Shown: positions 1 through 8,195 of the stretch, in pieces
Layout of the letters: every line of letters begins with the position of its first letter
Numbering within the stretch: the stretch's first letter is position 1
NCBI RefSeq assembly: GCF_000685805.1
Contig: NZ_JMKP01000013.1
Coordinates: 1-64,000, forward strand
Source: Psychrobacter phenylpyruvicus DSM 7000 = NBRC 102152
GTDB lineage: Bacteria; Pseudomonadota; Gammaproteobacteria; Pseudomonadales; Moraxellaceae
Reading direction: 5' to 3'
DNA length: 64,000 nt
Translations under genes and position numbers: made by a program
Notes under the pieces: model-generated
The model's database searches: none
Told to the model about the DNA's origin: nothing
The model's input: only the letters and a program-made list of their open reading frames with translations

Positions 1-288
1 ACCTCTTGGCGCAATAATTGGGAGGGCTTAACGGTGTTCTTTGATTACCCGAAAGACATCAGAAAAGCCATTTATACGACCAATGCTATCGAGTCATTAA
101 ATAGCGTGATTCGTACTGCTGTGAATAAGCGTAAGATATTCCCATCTGATCAAGCGGCGTTTAAGGTTGTTTATCTAGCAACTCAGCAGGCGTCTAAAAA
201 GTGGTCGATGCCTATCCGTAACTGGACGTCTGCTCTTAATCGCTTTATGATTATGTTCGATGAGCGTGTTAGTAAGCATTTAATCTAA
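1..288 (+). CDS. IS256-family (mutator type) transposase, C-terminal part
   Basis: The reading frame is open from base 1, so the gene starts upstream of the window and only the last 95 or so residues are seen. It contains the family hallmark NAIESLNSVIR, in which the Glu is the last acidic residue of the DDE catalytic triad, followed by KRKIFPSD and a terminal W..ALN.F segment typical of this family. The transposase would cut and join the element's ends. The internal ATG at 34 is not a credible start, because the conserved sequence continues in frame before it (W-EGLTVFF). Whether the whole element is intact cannot be told from here. Confidence 0.9.
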   Translation, partial: TSWRNNWEGLTVFFDYPKDIRKAIYTTNAIESLNSVIRTAVNKRKIFPSDQAAFKVVYLATQQASKKWSMPIRNWTSALNRFMIMFDERVSKHLI

Positions 289-295
289 ATTGCAG

Positions 296-319
296 TTACA
301 CAGATTTCGGGATGGGCTC
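296..319. repeat. Probable IS256-type right terminal inverted repeat
   Basis: Read on the minus strand this 24-base stretch begins GAGCCCATCCCGAAAT and ends in GTGTAA, the form of IS256-family element tips. It starts seven bases after the transposase stop, which is unusually tight. It also supplies the last seven codons (Glu-Pro-Ile-Pro-Lys-Ser-Val) and the TAA stop of the minus-strand TPR gene. Assignment as inverted repeat is by resemblance only. Confidence 0.65.
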
Positions 320-1918
320 TTTATGATACTCCTCCCAGTTTTTTTCAGCTATTGTTTCTTTTCCAAATTCCCTGTAAAAAGTTTCCTTATTTCTCTGAGC
401 TAACTGAACATATCTCGACTCTGGCTCAATATAAATACACCTCATAACATTTTGATTTAAAACCCCTTTGTCTATTATTTTTTTTGAGGAATTAATATTT
501 TCAATATCCATATGTTCGAATATACGTTCTTCACTTTTACTTATTTGTGCAAAGCTAGATAAAAAAGACAACCCTTCATTTAAGCTTTTAGGTTTAAAAA
601 ATGTTGATTGGAATACTAAGCTGACACCTGAAGCTTCTAAATTATTTTTTTTACCATATAGGCGAAACTGATTAAGGCTGTTATGGTTAAAAGTAAAACA
701 ACCTACAAACGCTTGAAAACGCTCATCAAACTCTGGATTATAAACCACTTTATTACTATTAATGTCGAGAAAACTATCTAACATTTGCCCCTCACTTGGG
801 TCATTAACATTATTAATAGTATTTAGACGAAAAGAACTTGGTCGTTCTTGATTATCTACGGATAAAAGAATATTAGCAACATCAATACTTGTATAGTGCG
901 CTAACTTTCTTTCAAAAGTATTATCAAAATTTATTGTGAGCTTATGAAGAATAAAAGTTATCTTGTCAAAAAAAGACTCTAAAACTCTACCAAAATCATG
1001 TGTTTTATCTTTTAATAAAAGCTCACATATTTCTACACAGCAATATGCCTCATAAGGAAATAGTTGTTTAGCTTCTAAATAACTTTTTTTAGCCTTTCTT
1101 AATATTGACTTGTTGTTCTCAACTCTTAATTTATTATCTTGATTGATCAATAGATTACCAATACTGAACTGTATTTTTGAATACTCTGCGGGATCATCTT
1201 CTCGCGTGACTTTTTCCCATTCCTTGATTGACTCACTTACATCATTTAAAGCATGACCAATATAATATTTAGCTCTTGCATATATGGACTTACTATCATC
1301 CCTTCCTATATTTTTCCAGATAGCAATAGCTTCTTCAGGTTGATTCCTTCTTATCAGATTTAAGCCTATATTGAGTTGGGCTTCCGCATATGACGTTAAG
1401 CTATCTTCACGCAGTATTTTATACCAGGTCTTTATAGCTTCATCATGCTGACCTAGCAACTCAAGAGCCCACCCAATATTTAGGTTAGCATTTGCATAAC
1501 CTTCTAGGGAGTCTGAACGTCTAATTTTCCTCCAATGAGATAGAGCTTTTTCTAGTTTTTTGTCCTTAGCATAGATAACACCTAAGTTTAATTGAGCTCG
1601 TGCATAAGAGTTCGCATCATTTTCTCTATCCACATTCTCCCATGCTCTAATAGCCTCATTTTTGGAACCTAGCTCCTCATAGCAACAACCAATATCAAAT
1701 TGCGCTCTTGCAAACAGCTCCAAACTATCAGACTTTTTTATCTTTTCCCAAGTAGAAATAGCTTGAAGCAAGGCACCTTTATACATAAATAATAAAGCTA
1801 TAGTAAACTGAGCATTTGCAAAGGCTTCATTACCGTCTGTTTCACGAGTAATATCCTGCAATTTTTTAATCTTCGCTATTGTCTCATCATCTAACCCCTC
1901 GAACATATCATCACTCAT
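296..1918 (-). CDS. TPR-repeat protein with C-terminal DUF2971-like domain, 3' end replaced by IS sequence
   Basis: A 540-residue protein of unknown function. Residues about 15-270 form six to seven tetratricopeptide-like repeats of about 38 residues, each with a W-K-I-R-DS-YA-AQ-NIG pattern, so this half should be a helical protein-binding solenoid. From about residue 339 a second domain begins with LAHYTSIDVANIL and includes LNTINNVNDPSEG and LNQFRLYGKK, features of the DUF2971 family. There is no signal peptide or membrane segment, so it is cytosolic. The start is supported by GAGGAG seven bases upstream. The family normally continues beyond the W-EEY region reached here. Instead the frame runs into the IS end and stops, so this is probably a C-terminally truncated gene. 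The DNA is AT-rich, consistent with accessory content. Loss of function is inferred. Confidence 0.75.
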   Translation of the reverse strand: MSDDMFEGLDDETIAKIKKLQDITRETDGNEAFANAQFTIALLFMYKGALLQAISTWEKIKKSDSLELFARAQFDIGCCYEELGSKNEAIRAWENVDRENDANSYARAQLNLGVIYAKDKKLEKALSHWRKIRRSDSLEGYANANLNIGWALELLGQHDEAIKTWYKILREDSLTSYAEAQLNIGLNLIRRNQPEEAIAIWKNIGRDDSKSIYARAKYYIGHALNDVSESIKEWEKVTREDDPAEYSKIQFSIGNLLINQDNKLRVENNKSILRKAKKSYLEAKQLFPYEAYCCVEICELLLKDKTHDFGRVLESFFDKITFILHKLTINFDNTFERKLAHYTSIDVANILLSVDNQERPSSFRLNTINNVNDPSEGQMLDSFLDINSNKVVYNPEFDERFQAFVGCFTFNHNSLNQFRLYGKKNNLEASGVSLVFQSTFFKPKSLNEGLSFLSSFAQISKSEERIFEHMDIENINSSKKIIDKGVLNQNVMRCIYIEPESRYVQLAQRNKETFYREFGKETIAEKNWEEYHKEPIPKSV

Positions 1919-2273
1919 AGTTTACTCCTCAATCATTTTAAAGACTCATCTTGTAATGCCACACTCATACGAAGCTTTTCAACTTAGTTTAGATTAGCAC
2001 CCGCTTTCTCTCCTGCCAGCAAATAGTTTGGATAGAAATTAACGACACTCAACAAATAAAAATTTCGACTCTGACATAATTCTATCCTTAGCTAATATAA
2101 ATATATTACTTAAATAATAAACAAATAAATTTATATTTTATTACTGATGAAATCTTATTTAAAACATAAACCTATGCTTTAACTCAAATCATATTTCTAT
2201 ATACTATCTTTTATATTTTCGAAAAAGTATACACACCTAACCCATACTCCACACCCTAAAAACAAAAAAGAAA
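1919..2273. other. AT-rich intergenic region
   Basis: The 355 bases lie between two divergently transcribed genes and must carry both promoters. The stretch 2080-2220 is very AT-rich with many possible -10 hexamers, none of which I can single out. No open frame, hairpin or repeat of note was seen. Confidence 0.6.
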
Positions 2274-3380
2274 ATGCCAAATAAAAAACCAACCACCAAA
2301 ATATTCGACGTAATTGTAATCGGTGGCGGTCAAGCAGGATTAGCAGTTGGCTACTACCTAAGACGTGCCAAGCTCGACTTTATTATCTTAGATAATCAAT
2401 CCCGAAGTGGCGGAGCCTGGCAAAACTTTTGGCCGTCATTACGACTGTTCTCGCCAGCCTCGGTAAGCTCACTTCCGGGTAGGATGATGACCTCCGCCAA
2501 AGATAATAGCAGTCCGTATCTAGAAGATGTCTTAAGCTATTTTGATAACTACGAAAAGCATTACAAATTACCTATCTACCGCCCTTTTAAGGTACAAAGC
2601 GTAGAGCGTGATAACGAAAACGATTATTTACGTGTCAGTGACGGCAAGTTTACTTGGCTTACGAGAGCCGTGGTTAGTGCAACCGGTATTTGGAGTAATC
2701 CCTACATTCCACAGATTGAAGGACGCCAAGACTTCCAAGGGGAGCAAATCCACTCCGCCCATTACGCTGGTCCAGAAGCTTATCAGGACAAACGAGTCTT
2801 GGTGGTTGGTGCTGGTAACTCAGGCGCACAAATCTTTGCAGAATTAGTTCAAGTCACTGATGCCAGTTGGGTAACCCGTGAACCCCCGCAGTTCTTACCC
2901 GATGATGTCGACGGTCGCGTTCTTTTTGAAAGAGCCACACAGCGTGTAAGGAATAACGCCAGTGGTGATGCCGAAGATGAAATTAATACACAAGATTCGG
3001 ACGCGCCCAAAGGCGATATCGTAATGATGCCCCCGGTAAAAGAAGCACGAGATAAAGGATTGCTCACCACAAAGCCTATGTTTGAGCGCCTAACTGAGCA
3101 AGGAGTAGTTTGGTCTAATGGCGAAGAAGAATCAATAGATGCGATTATATGGTGTACTGGCTTTAACCCTGAGCTTGAGCACTTAGCGCCATTGGACGTG
3201 ATTGAAGACGATGGCAAAGTATTAACCGAACACGGGCAATCTGTTAAACAGCCTCGTCTATGGTTGTTTGGCTATGGCGACTGGGTTAGCCCTGCTTCAG
3301 CTACCATTATTGGGGCTGGACGTAGTGCACGTGAGAATGTACCGGCTTTGGTTGAGTTTTTGACGGAGAGTTCTCAGTGA
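2274..3380 (+). CDS. FAD-dependent monooxygenase / oxidoreductase, ArsO-like
   Basis: A 368-residue two-dinucleotide-binding-domain flavoprotein. The N-terminal FAD site is GGGQAGLAVGYYLRR (residues about 17-31), and a second Rossmann motif VVGAGNSGAQ near residue 177 would bind NAD(P)H. The segment WPSLRLFSPASVSSLPG after the first domain is characteristic of the CzcO/ArsO group of flavin-containing monooxygenases, some of which sit in arsenic operons. No ars genes are adjacent here, so a role in arsenic metabolism is not supported by context and the substrate is unknown. Length is close to family norm. It is a single-gene unit, followed by a strong hairpin at 3525-3550. Confidence 0.8.
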   Translation: MPNKKPTTKIFDVIVIGGGQAGLAVGYYLRRAKLDFIILDNQSRSGGAWQNFWPSLRLFSPASVSSLPGRMMTSAKDNSSPYLEDVLSYFDNYEKHYKLPIYRPFKVQSVERDNENDYLRVSDGKFTWLTRAVVSATGIWSNPYIPQIEGRQDFQGEQIHSAHYAGPEAYQDKRVLVVGAGNSGAQIFAELVQVTDASWVTREPPQFLPDDVDGRVLFERATQRVRNNASGDAEDEINTQDSDAPKGDIVMMPPVKEARDKGLLTTKPMFERLTEQGVVWSNGEEESIDAIIWCTGFNPELEHLAPLDVIEDDGKVLTEHGQSVKQPRLWLFGYGDWVSPASATIIGAGRSARENVPALVEFLTESSQ

Positions 3381-3524
3381 TATAGTGATAAAAACCAAAA
3401 TTAGAGAGGTATAGTTAAGTCCAATTTGTTAACTTTTTCTTTCATAATTAAATGCTTTGCAACAGCTGCTTTTTCGCTTTTTATTTTAACGAGCTACGGT
3501 CAGTGCTAGTCAATGAAAAAGTAA

Positions 3525-3550
3525 AGGCTAATTTCACGATTAGCCTTTAT
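3525..3550. terminator. Bidirectional hairpin terminator
   Basis: Perfect 10-base arms AAAGGCTAAT and ATTAGCCTTT with a six-base loop. It lies between the 3' ends of the plus-strand flavoprotein gene and the convergent minus-strand DUF805 gene. The T-tract is short, so efficiency is uncertain. Confidence 0.7.
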
Positions 3551-3568
3551 AATTGCTAATATTTATAA

Positions 3569-3955
3569 TTAAGACTCTATCCCTTTTGGATTTGGACCAT
3601 ATTTATTCATACCAGGCTCACTATCTAAACAACAAAATATAAGTAACACAATAGGTCCAATATAAGGAATAAAAGTTATCAATGCCCACCACCCACTTTT
3701 ACCCGTATCATGCAGGCGTCGAATAGTAACCGCCCACATAGGTATTATAAGACCCAACATAAATATAAATATTATCATTGCTCCTAAAGTAGTTATACTT
3801 TCTGAATCACCGAGTCCAGTTAATAATCCTAAAATCATAAAAAATACTAAATAAAACAGCCAATAAAATAACTGAAACATCCAATACTCTTTACGTCTTG
3901 CCCGGCCATCAAACTGTGCATACTTATTCTTAATTGCATCAACAAACCAATCCAT
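3569..3955 (-). CDS. DUF805 family inner-membrane protein
   Basis: A 128-residue membrane protein of the DUF805 family (YhaH-like). The family signature is visible: FDGRARRKEYWMF at residues about 17-29, then a hydrophobic segment, then RRLHDTGKSGWWAL near residue 80, and a last hydrophobic stretch with GP..LLI. About three to four transmembrane segments are expected. The biochemical role of the family is not established. The length is typical and the gene is monocistronic, ending in the shared terminator at 3525-3550. Confidence 0.9.
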   Translation of the reverse strand: MDWFVDAIKNKYAQFDGRARRKEYWMFQLFYWLFYLVFFMILGLLTGLGDSESITTLGAMIIFIFMLGLIIPMWAVTIRRLHDTGKSGWWALITFIPYIGPIVLLIFCCLDSEPGMNKYGPNPKGIES

Positions 3956-4135
3956 AAACCCAACCTTTTAATCTGTTTTATCAAATCCAAGTAGTTACTA
4001 TTAAGTGTAAGCAGAGAATATTACCCTACTAAATATTTAATTCTACTATAATGAATCTTACAAAACTCTTCTAAGTACTAAAAATCTGGCTTCCCTTTCA
4101 ATTACCTGACTTAAAATACTTAATCGCTAAAAATC

Positions 4136-4417
4136 CTAAATAAACTCACGTCTTACATCCATAATCCGAGCTTCAACCACCCGCTGAATCTTATCCTCAA
4201 TCTGACTAAACTCGGACTCAATCTCACGTTTAGACAATCCCACCACTACAAATGTCCACTCACTGGCGTCATGACGATTACGCTCGCCACTTTCACTGAC
4301 TGCCACTGCAGGGTTACGCCCAAAGCGCTCATGCAATCCGCCCATTCGTATTCGCTTTTCTTTTAGCGAGCTACAACCGGGCAATGAGAATGTCAGAGTT
4401 AATATTCCTATGTGCAT
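4136..4417 (-). CDS. DUF503 family small protein (YlxP-like)
   Basis: A 93-residue cytosolic protein matching the DUF503 family. It opens with MHIGILTLTFSLPGCSSLKEKR, in which the SLKEKR motif is the family hallmark, and then has the VVGLS...ES and R..EAR segments of the small alpha/beta fold. In other bacteria members lie next to ribosome-maturation genes (rbfA, infB), but here the gene is alone. RBS GGAG-like sequence precedes the ATG (GAGATAAC). Function is unknown. Confidence 0.85.
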   Translation of the reverse strand: MHIGILTLTFSLPGCSSLKEKRIRMGGLHERFGRNPAVAVSESGERNRHDASEWTFVVVGLSKREIESEFSQIEDKIQRVVEARIMDVRREFI

Positions 4418-5009
4418 AGTTATCTCCTATTTGAGTAAATTTTTGGATATATTAGCCCTAGATTTCTACTAAAATTAACGGTACTGTGGCTAATTTATTT
4501 ACCCCTTCACCCAACGAGAAATACTACTAGATTCCTGTTGGCTTGCTTGATCTAGAGGATAATACCAATACCATAAAAGTGGTGGCTCATTTTTGTGTAA
4601 CCACAAAATCCAGTTGGCATAAAATCGACTTAAAGTCTGAAGCATACTTTGTAATAAGTCCTCGATGCCCTGCCTCATTAATAACTACAGCATCAGTCGT
4701 CAAAAATTAGAGTGCCACTAATAGCTATACACCTTAAATAATACCTAATTTATTATAGCGCTCAGCTCTGTGTTTTATAACCTATCCCCTCATCCCCCCG
4801 TGCAATGGATTCTTTGTTAGCCCCTTCTATCATTTGTGAAAACTATAAAGTCGCATTAAGACTCTAAGTCTAGCTCCAAAGTAATAGAGTTTATCTATAG
4901 TGGTTTTTTTAAATAAATATCAAATAAACCTCTCTCAGAAACGTAATAAACACCATTATTAAAATATCAACTTATTGATTTACCTTAAATTAGTAATGTT
5001 CAAAAAAAC
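4418..5009. other. Long AT-rich gap upstream of the TonB receptor
   Basis: Roughly 590 bases with no credible open frame on either strand. The sequence has no obvious repeat, tRNA or terminator. It may be the remains of a lost gene, but nothing in it can be recognised. The promoter and Fur box of the receptor gene begin at its right edge. Confidence 0.5.
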
Positions 5010-5038
5010 TTTAAATAATTATCAATGTAGCCTATAAT
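5010..5038 (+). promoter_or_regulatory. Probable sigma-70 promoter of the TonB receptor gene
   Basis: A perfect -10 hexamer TATAAT at 5033-5038 is preceded 17 bases upstream by TTTAAA (5010-5015) as a weak -35. The -10 abuts the Fur-box-like palindrome, so a bound repressor would cover it. This is by inspection only. Confidence 0.6.
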
Positions 5039-5057
5039 GCAAATGATAATCATTTAC
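5039..5057 (+). promoter_or_regulatory. Fur box (iron-responsive operator)
   Basis: The 19 bases at 5039-5057, with core AAATGATAATCATTT, match the classical Fur consensus at 15 of 19 positions and form a near-perfect palindrome. The box sits immediately after the -10 element and about 30 bases before the receptor start, the expected place for repression by Fur with ferrous iron. Confidence 0.8.
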
Positions 5058-5085
5058 AACAAAAAATTGCTTTGGATTAATATTC

Positions 5086-7848
5086 ATGAAACATTCCCCT
5101 TACTTCTTATTAAATTCTTTACAATATCACATTAAATTAAATACCTGTCTAACAACTATTAAAAATCATAATCGAGCCCAATCCAGAAGTGATTGCTTTA
5201 ACATTTTATTGCTAGGTGGAGTTAGTTTATGCATGGTAACTCCGACTTATGCAAACGAAGTCAAAGAAACAAAAGAGTCAGAAGCACCTTCAGCAGTATT
5301 TGAAAGTGTCAACATCGAATCATTATCTGATAAAGAAGAGCAATTATTTAATAAGCCAGAGTCAATAGCTTATATTTCTAGTGATGACATCAAGCGTTAC
5401 TCTCCTATTTCAGTTGGTGATATATTTAAAGGTCAACCAGGTGTGCAAGTAGCAGATATTAGAAACGGGGGCGGACTTGATTTCAATATTAGGGGTGTTC
5501 AAGGTCAAAGCCGTGTAGCGGTGACAGTCGATGGGACTCAGCAAGCGCTGGATGTCTATCGGGGGTATGCTGGTACCCAACAGCGTAGCTATATTAACCC
5601 TGACTTAATATCAAAAGTAATTATTCACAAAGGAGCAGGTAGCTCAATCGAAGAAGGTGCAAACGGCATAGGCGGTACAGTAGCTATAAAAACTATAGAT
5701 GTGGAAGATGTTGTACTACCGGGCAAAAATGTCGGTATACGTTTGACAGGACAGCTATGGAATAACGGCACAACCCCAATTAAACCAGTACGTGACGGTA
5801 GTCAAATAGTAGATGAAGAGGAATTAGAAACTCAACCTGAACATAGTAATAGAGGTAATATCTTAGAATCCGATGCCAAATCAGGTAGTATTGCAGTAGG
5901 CTATACTAGCGATAAGCTAGATGTTGTAGCAGCATATGCCAAACGAAAACAAGGTAACTATTTTACGGGTAAAAAGGGTCATGAGGATTATCGGAGCTTT
6001 ACCACTTATTACCCTGGTAAACCCTATGAGTTCACTGTTGAAGATAAAACTGTTGCCAAAGCATACAAGCCTGGTGAAGAAGTACTAAATTCTGCAGCTG
6101 ATACAGAATCCATATTACTTAAAACAACCTGGCGTCCTGCAGAAGGACATAGCATTAAACTTGGCTATAATAATTATAATAGCGAAAATGGTGAAATCAT
6201 GCCATCCGATATTTATCGAAGCGGCGATGCTGGTATATTGCAGTACCCATACGCTACTACCGAAATAGACCGTTATTACATTGATTATAAATACCAACCT
6301 GAAAACCCACTGATAGACTTAAATGTAGGTGTGTGGCAAACCGATGCTAAGACCAATCAAATTAATGCGGTTGAAGGACCTGCAAGTGAACAGTATATCG
6401 AAGGCTATCGTAGCTGGGTAAAAATGGATAATCAACGGACCGGAGCAAATATAAGTAACCGCTCTACGTTCTATACTGATAAAGGTGATATTCATCTAAC
6501 CTTAGGCGGCTCGTTGATGGAAGAGGATATTCAACCTCAAAGTGATGTAGAGATTAAAGATGTAGATTTATGGGCAAACCGTAATTATCGAGATGCTAAA
6601 CGCTTCGAATACGACTTAAATCTAAAAGCAGAATACGAAGTAAATGATAAATTAAGCTTATGGGCAGGCTCTCAGTATAGCCACTATAAAATGAAAGACC
6701 ACAATCGCCGAGCTTCACCAGTATATGATAAAGATGTAACTCACAAAGTTATCTTAGTTCAAGATGATGATCGATGGGGCTATATGAGGTGGTTACCTGA
6801 TCAGCAAGGAAATTATACCGACGCAACGGACCCTCGTTTACACAACGGTATAATTTATAAAGATCATCAAAATCCTTTTGATGGCATAAAAATAGATGAT
6901 TTTGGCCCACATTATGACAATGTTTATGATGAAAGAACTTCTGACATAATCACTGGCTATACTTTTGGCGAAGCCATTGAGGAAGATGATGACGCTTTGT
7001 CATTTTCAGCAGGGGTAAAATATAACTTCCTACCTAACTCGTTTATTTATGCCTCTTATACAGAGGGTAGTCGCATGCCCTCCCTTTTTGAAACCTCTAT
7101 GGGGACTACTCAAGTTGTCCCTATTATGAACGAGACCAGTATTGATCCTGAGACATCAAAAAACTGGGAAGTCGGGGTTAGCTCACGACATACAGGACTC
7201 TTTGCAGATTCAGACAAAGCATCCTTTAAACTTACTTACTTTAATAACAAAATTGATGACTACGTTACCCGATATCTACCCCCAGATATGAATGGAGTTA
7301 TGACTTTTAGTAACACCGATTACTATAAGTTAGAAGGTTTAGAGCTACAAACTAATTACGATGCTGGATGGGGCTTTATAGACTTATCTGCAACACACTA
7401 TTTAAAAACCGAGACTTGTGATAAATCTTATGCTGAAAGACTTAGAAATAGTGGCCACGAAAATTTAGCCAATACTCCTAATTGTACACCTGCAAGCTAT
7501 GGTGGTTCCTATATTAATACGCAAAACCCACCTGAATATGCTGTCAATCTTGGTTTAGGTACGCGTTGGATAGAGGATACATTAACCATTGGAGCAAGGG
7601 CTAACTATACCTCTGAGTCAATTGATGATATGGATAAACCTTGGCAAAAAAGCGCCACCACAAATCAGATATATTATCGCCCTGTAACCACTTATGATTT
7701 GTATATGAACTACCAAGTTTCAAAAAATAGCGAACTTAACTTTGCTATTCAAAACTTAACTAATGAGTATTATATCGACGCACTAACCCAAAGCTTTATG
7801 CCTGCTCCTGGTAGAACAGCACAGCTTGGCATGACCTTCCAATTCTAA
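5086..7848 (+). CDS. TonB-dependent outer-membrane receptor, haem/haemoglobin-transferrin type
   Basis: A 920-residue outer-membrane receptor. Signal peptide: a long polar n-region of about 38 residues, then FNILLLGGVSLCMVTPTYA with cleavage before NEV. The plug follows (about 85-205), with SVGDIFKGQPGVQV, FNIRGVQGQSRVAVTVDG and GSSIEEGANGIGGTVAIK. The 22-strand barrel ends with aromatic F as is usual, and FAIQNLTNEYYI is the TonB-box-IV-like C-terminal segment. The plug sequence resembles haem/haemoglobin receptors of the HmbR/HasR group, so haem-iron import is the best guess, though the ligand is not proven. The neighbours offer no partner lipoprotein, haemophore or tonB/exbBD genes. Transcription is likely Fur-controlled. 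The n-region is longer than usual. A later in-frame start is not obvious, and TTG/ATG choice should be checked. Confidence 0.85.
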   Translation: MKHSPYFLLNSLQYHIKLNTCLTTIKNHNRAQSRSDCFNILLLGGVSLCMVTPTYANEVKETKESEAPSAVFESVNIESLSDKEEQLFNKPESIAYISSDDIKRYSPISVGDIFKGQPGVQVADIRNGGGLDFNIRGVQGQSRVAVTVDGTQQALDVYRGYAGTQQRSYINPDLISKVIIHKGAGSSIEEGANGIGGTVAIKTIDVEDVVLPGKNVGIRLTGQLWNNGTTPIKPVRDGSQIVDEEELETQPEHSNRGNILESDAKSGSIAVGYTSDKLDVVAAYAKRKQGNYFTGKKGHEDYRSFTTYYPGKPYEFTVEDKTVAKAYKPGEEVLNSAADTESILLKTTWRPAEGHSIKLGYNNYNSENGEIMPSDIYRSGDAGILQYPYATTEIDRYYIDYKYQPENPLIDLNVGVWQTDAKTNQINAVEGPASEQYIEGYRSWVKMDNQRTGANISNRSTFYTDKGDIHLTLGGSLMEEDIQPQSDVEIKDVDLWANRNYRDAKRFEYDLNLKAEYEVNDKLSLWAGSQYSHYKMKDHNRRASPVYDKDVTHKVILVQDDDRWGYMRWLPDQQGNYTDATDPRLHNGIIYKDHQNPFDGIKIDDFGPHYDNVYDERTSDIITGYTFGEAIEEDDDALSFSAGVKYNFLPNSFIYASYTEGSRMPSLFETSMGTTQVVPIMNETSIDPETSKNWEVGVSSRHTGLFADSDKASFKLTYFNNKIDDYVTRYLPPDMNGVMTFSNTDYYKLEGLELQTNYDAGWGFIDLSATHYLKTETCDKSYAERLRNSGHENLANTPNCTPASYGGSYINTQNPPEYAVNLGLGTRWIEDTLTIGARANYTSESIDDMDKPWQKSATTNQIYYRPVTTYDLYMNYQVSKNSELNFAIQNLTNEYYIDALTQSFMPAPGRTAQLGMTFQF

Positions 7849-7901
7849 TAACAGATTCAGTTTATAAAAATATTGCACCTTAACTAAGATGGTTAACTCA
7901 A

Positions 7902-7929
7902 GGGCTATTCTTTAAAGAATGGCCTTTTT
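7902..7929 (+). terminator. Rho-independent terminator of the TonB receptor gene
   Basis: Arms GGCTATTCTTT and AAAGAATGGCC (one T-G wobble) are followed by TTTTT. The rest of the gap 7849-8195 is AT-rich and carries only the next gene's promoter region, with nothing else recognised. Confidence 0.85.
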
Positions 7930-8195
7930 GTCAAGTAGAGTTTGCTACACTAATAAATGCCATTCAAACTATTAACTTAAAATGAGTTTATTACTAATTT
8001 TAACCTTATTATACCTATGTCTCTTTATCGCCTTTGCTCAAACCATAGACTTCTGATAATTAAAAACTGGAAGGCGTTGTCTATTAAAAGGTTTAATTTA
8101 ACTTGCTTAAGTAATCTATATAAATAGCAATACTAGCCTGCTAAAATAGCCCACTTAAACAAAATTTTCAAATAACTAAATTGAAAGGAATGTCG

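Larger units (their letters stand above)
1..319 (+). mobile_element. Right end of an IS256-family insertion sequence (cut by window edge)
   Basis: The segment holds the C-terminal part of a mutator-type (IS256 family) transposase and, just after its stop codon, a sequence at 296-319 that resembles the terminal inverted repeat of IS256-type elements (TTACACA followed by a G-rich stretch and GGGCTC). The left end lies outside the window. The outer boundary at about 319 is inferred from the motif, because the matching left repeat and the target duplication cannot be seen. The neighbouring minus-strand gene runs into this end. Confidence 0.75.

Noticed and set aside
2849..3217. Antisense frame inside the ArsO-like gene
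   Set aside because: Overlaps a well-supported gene completely. No motif.
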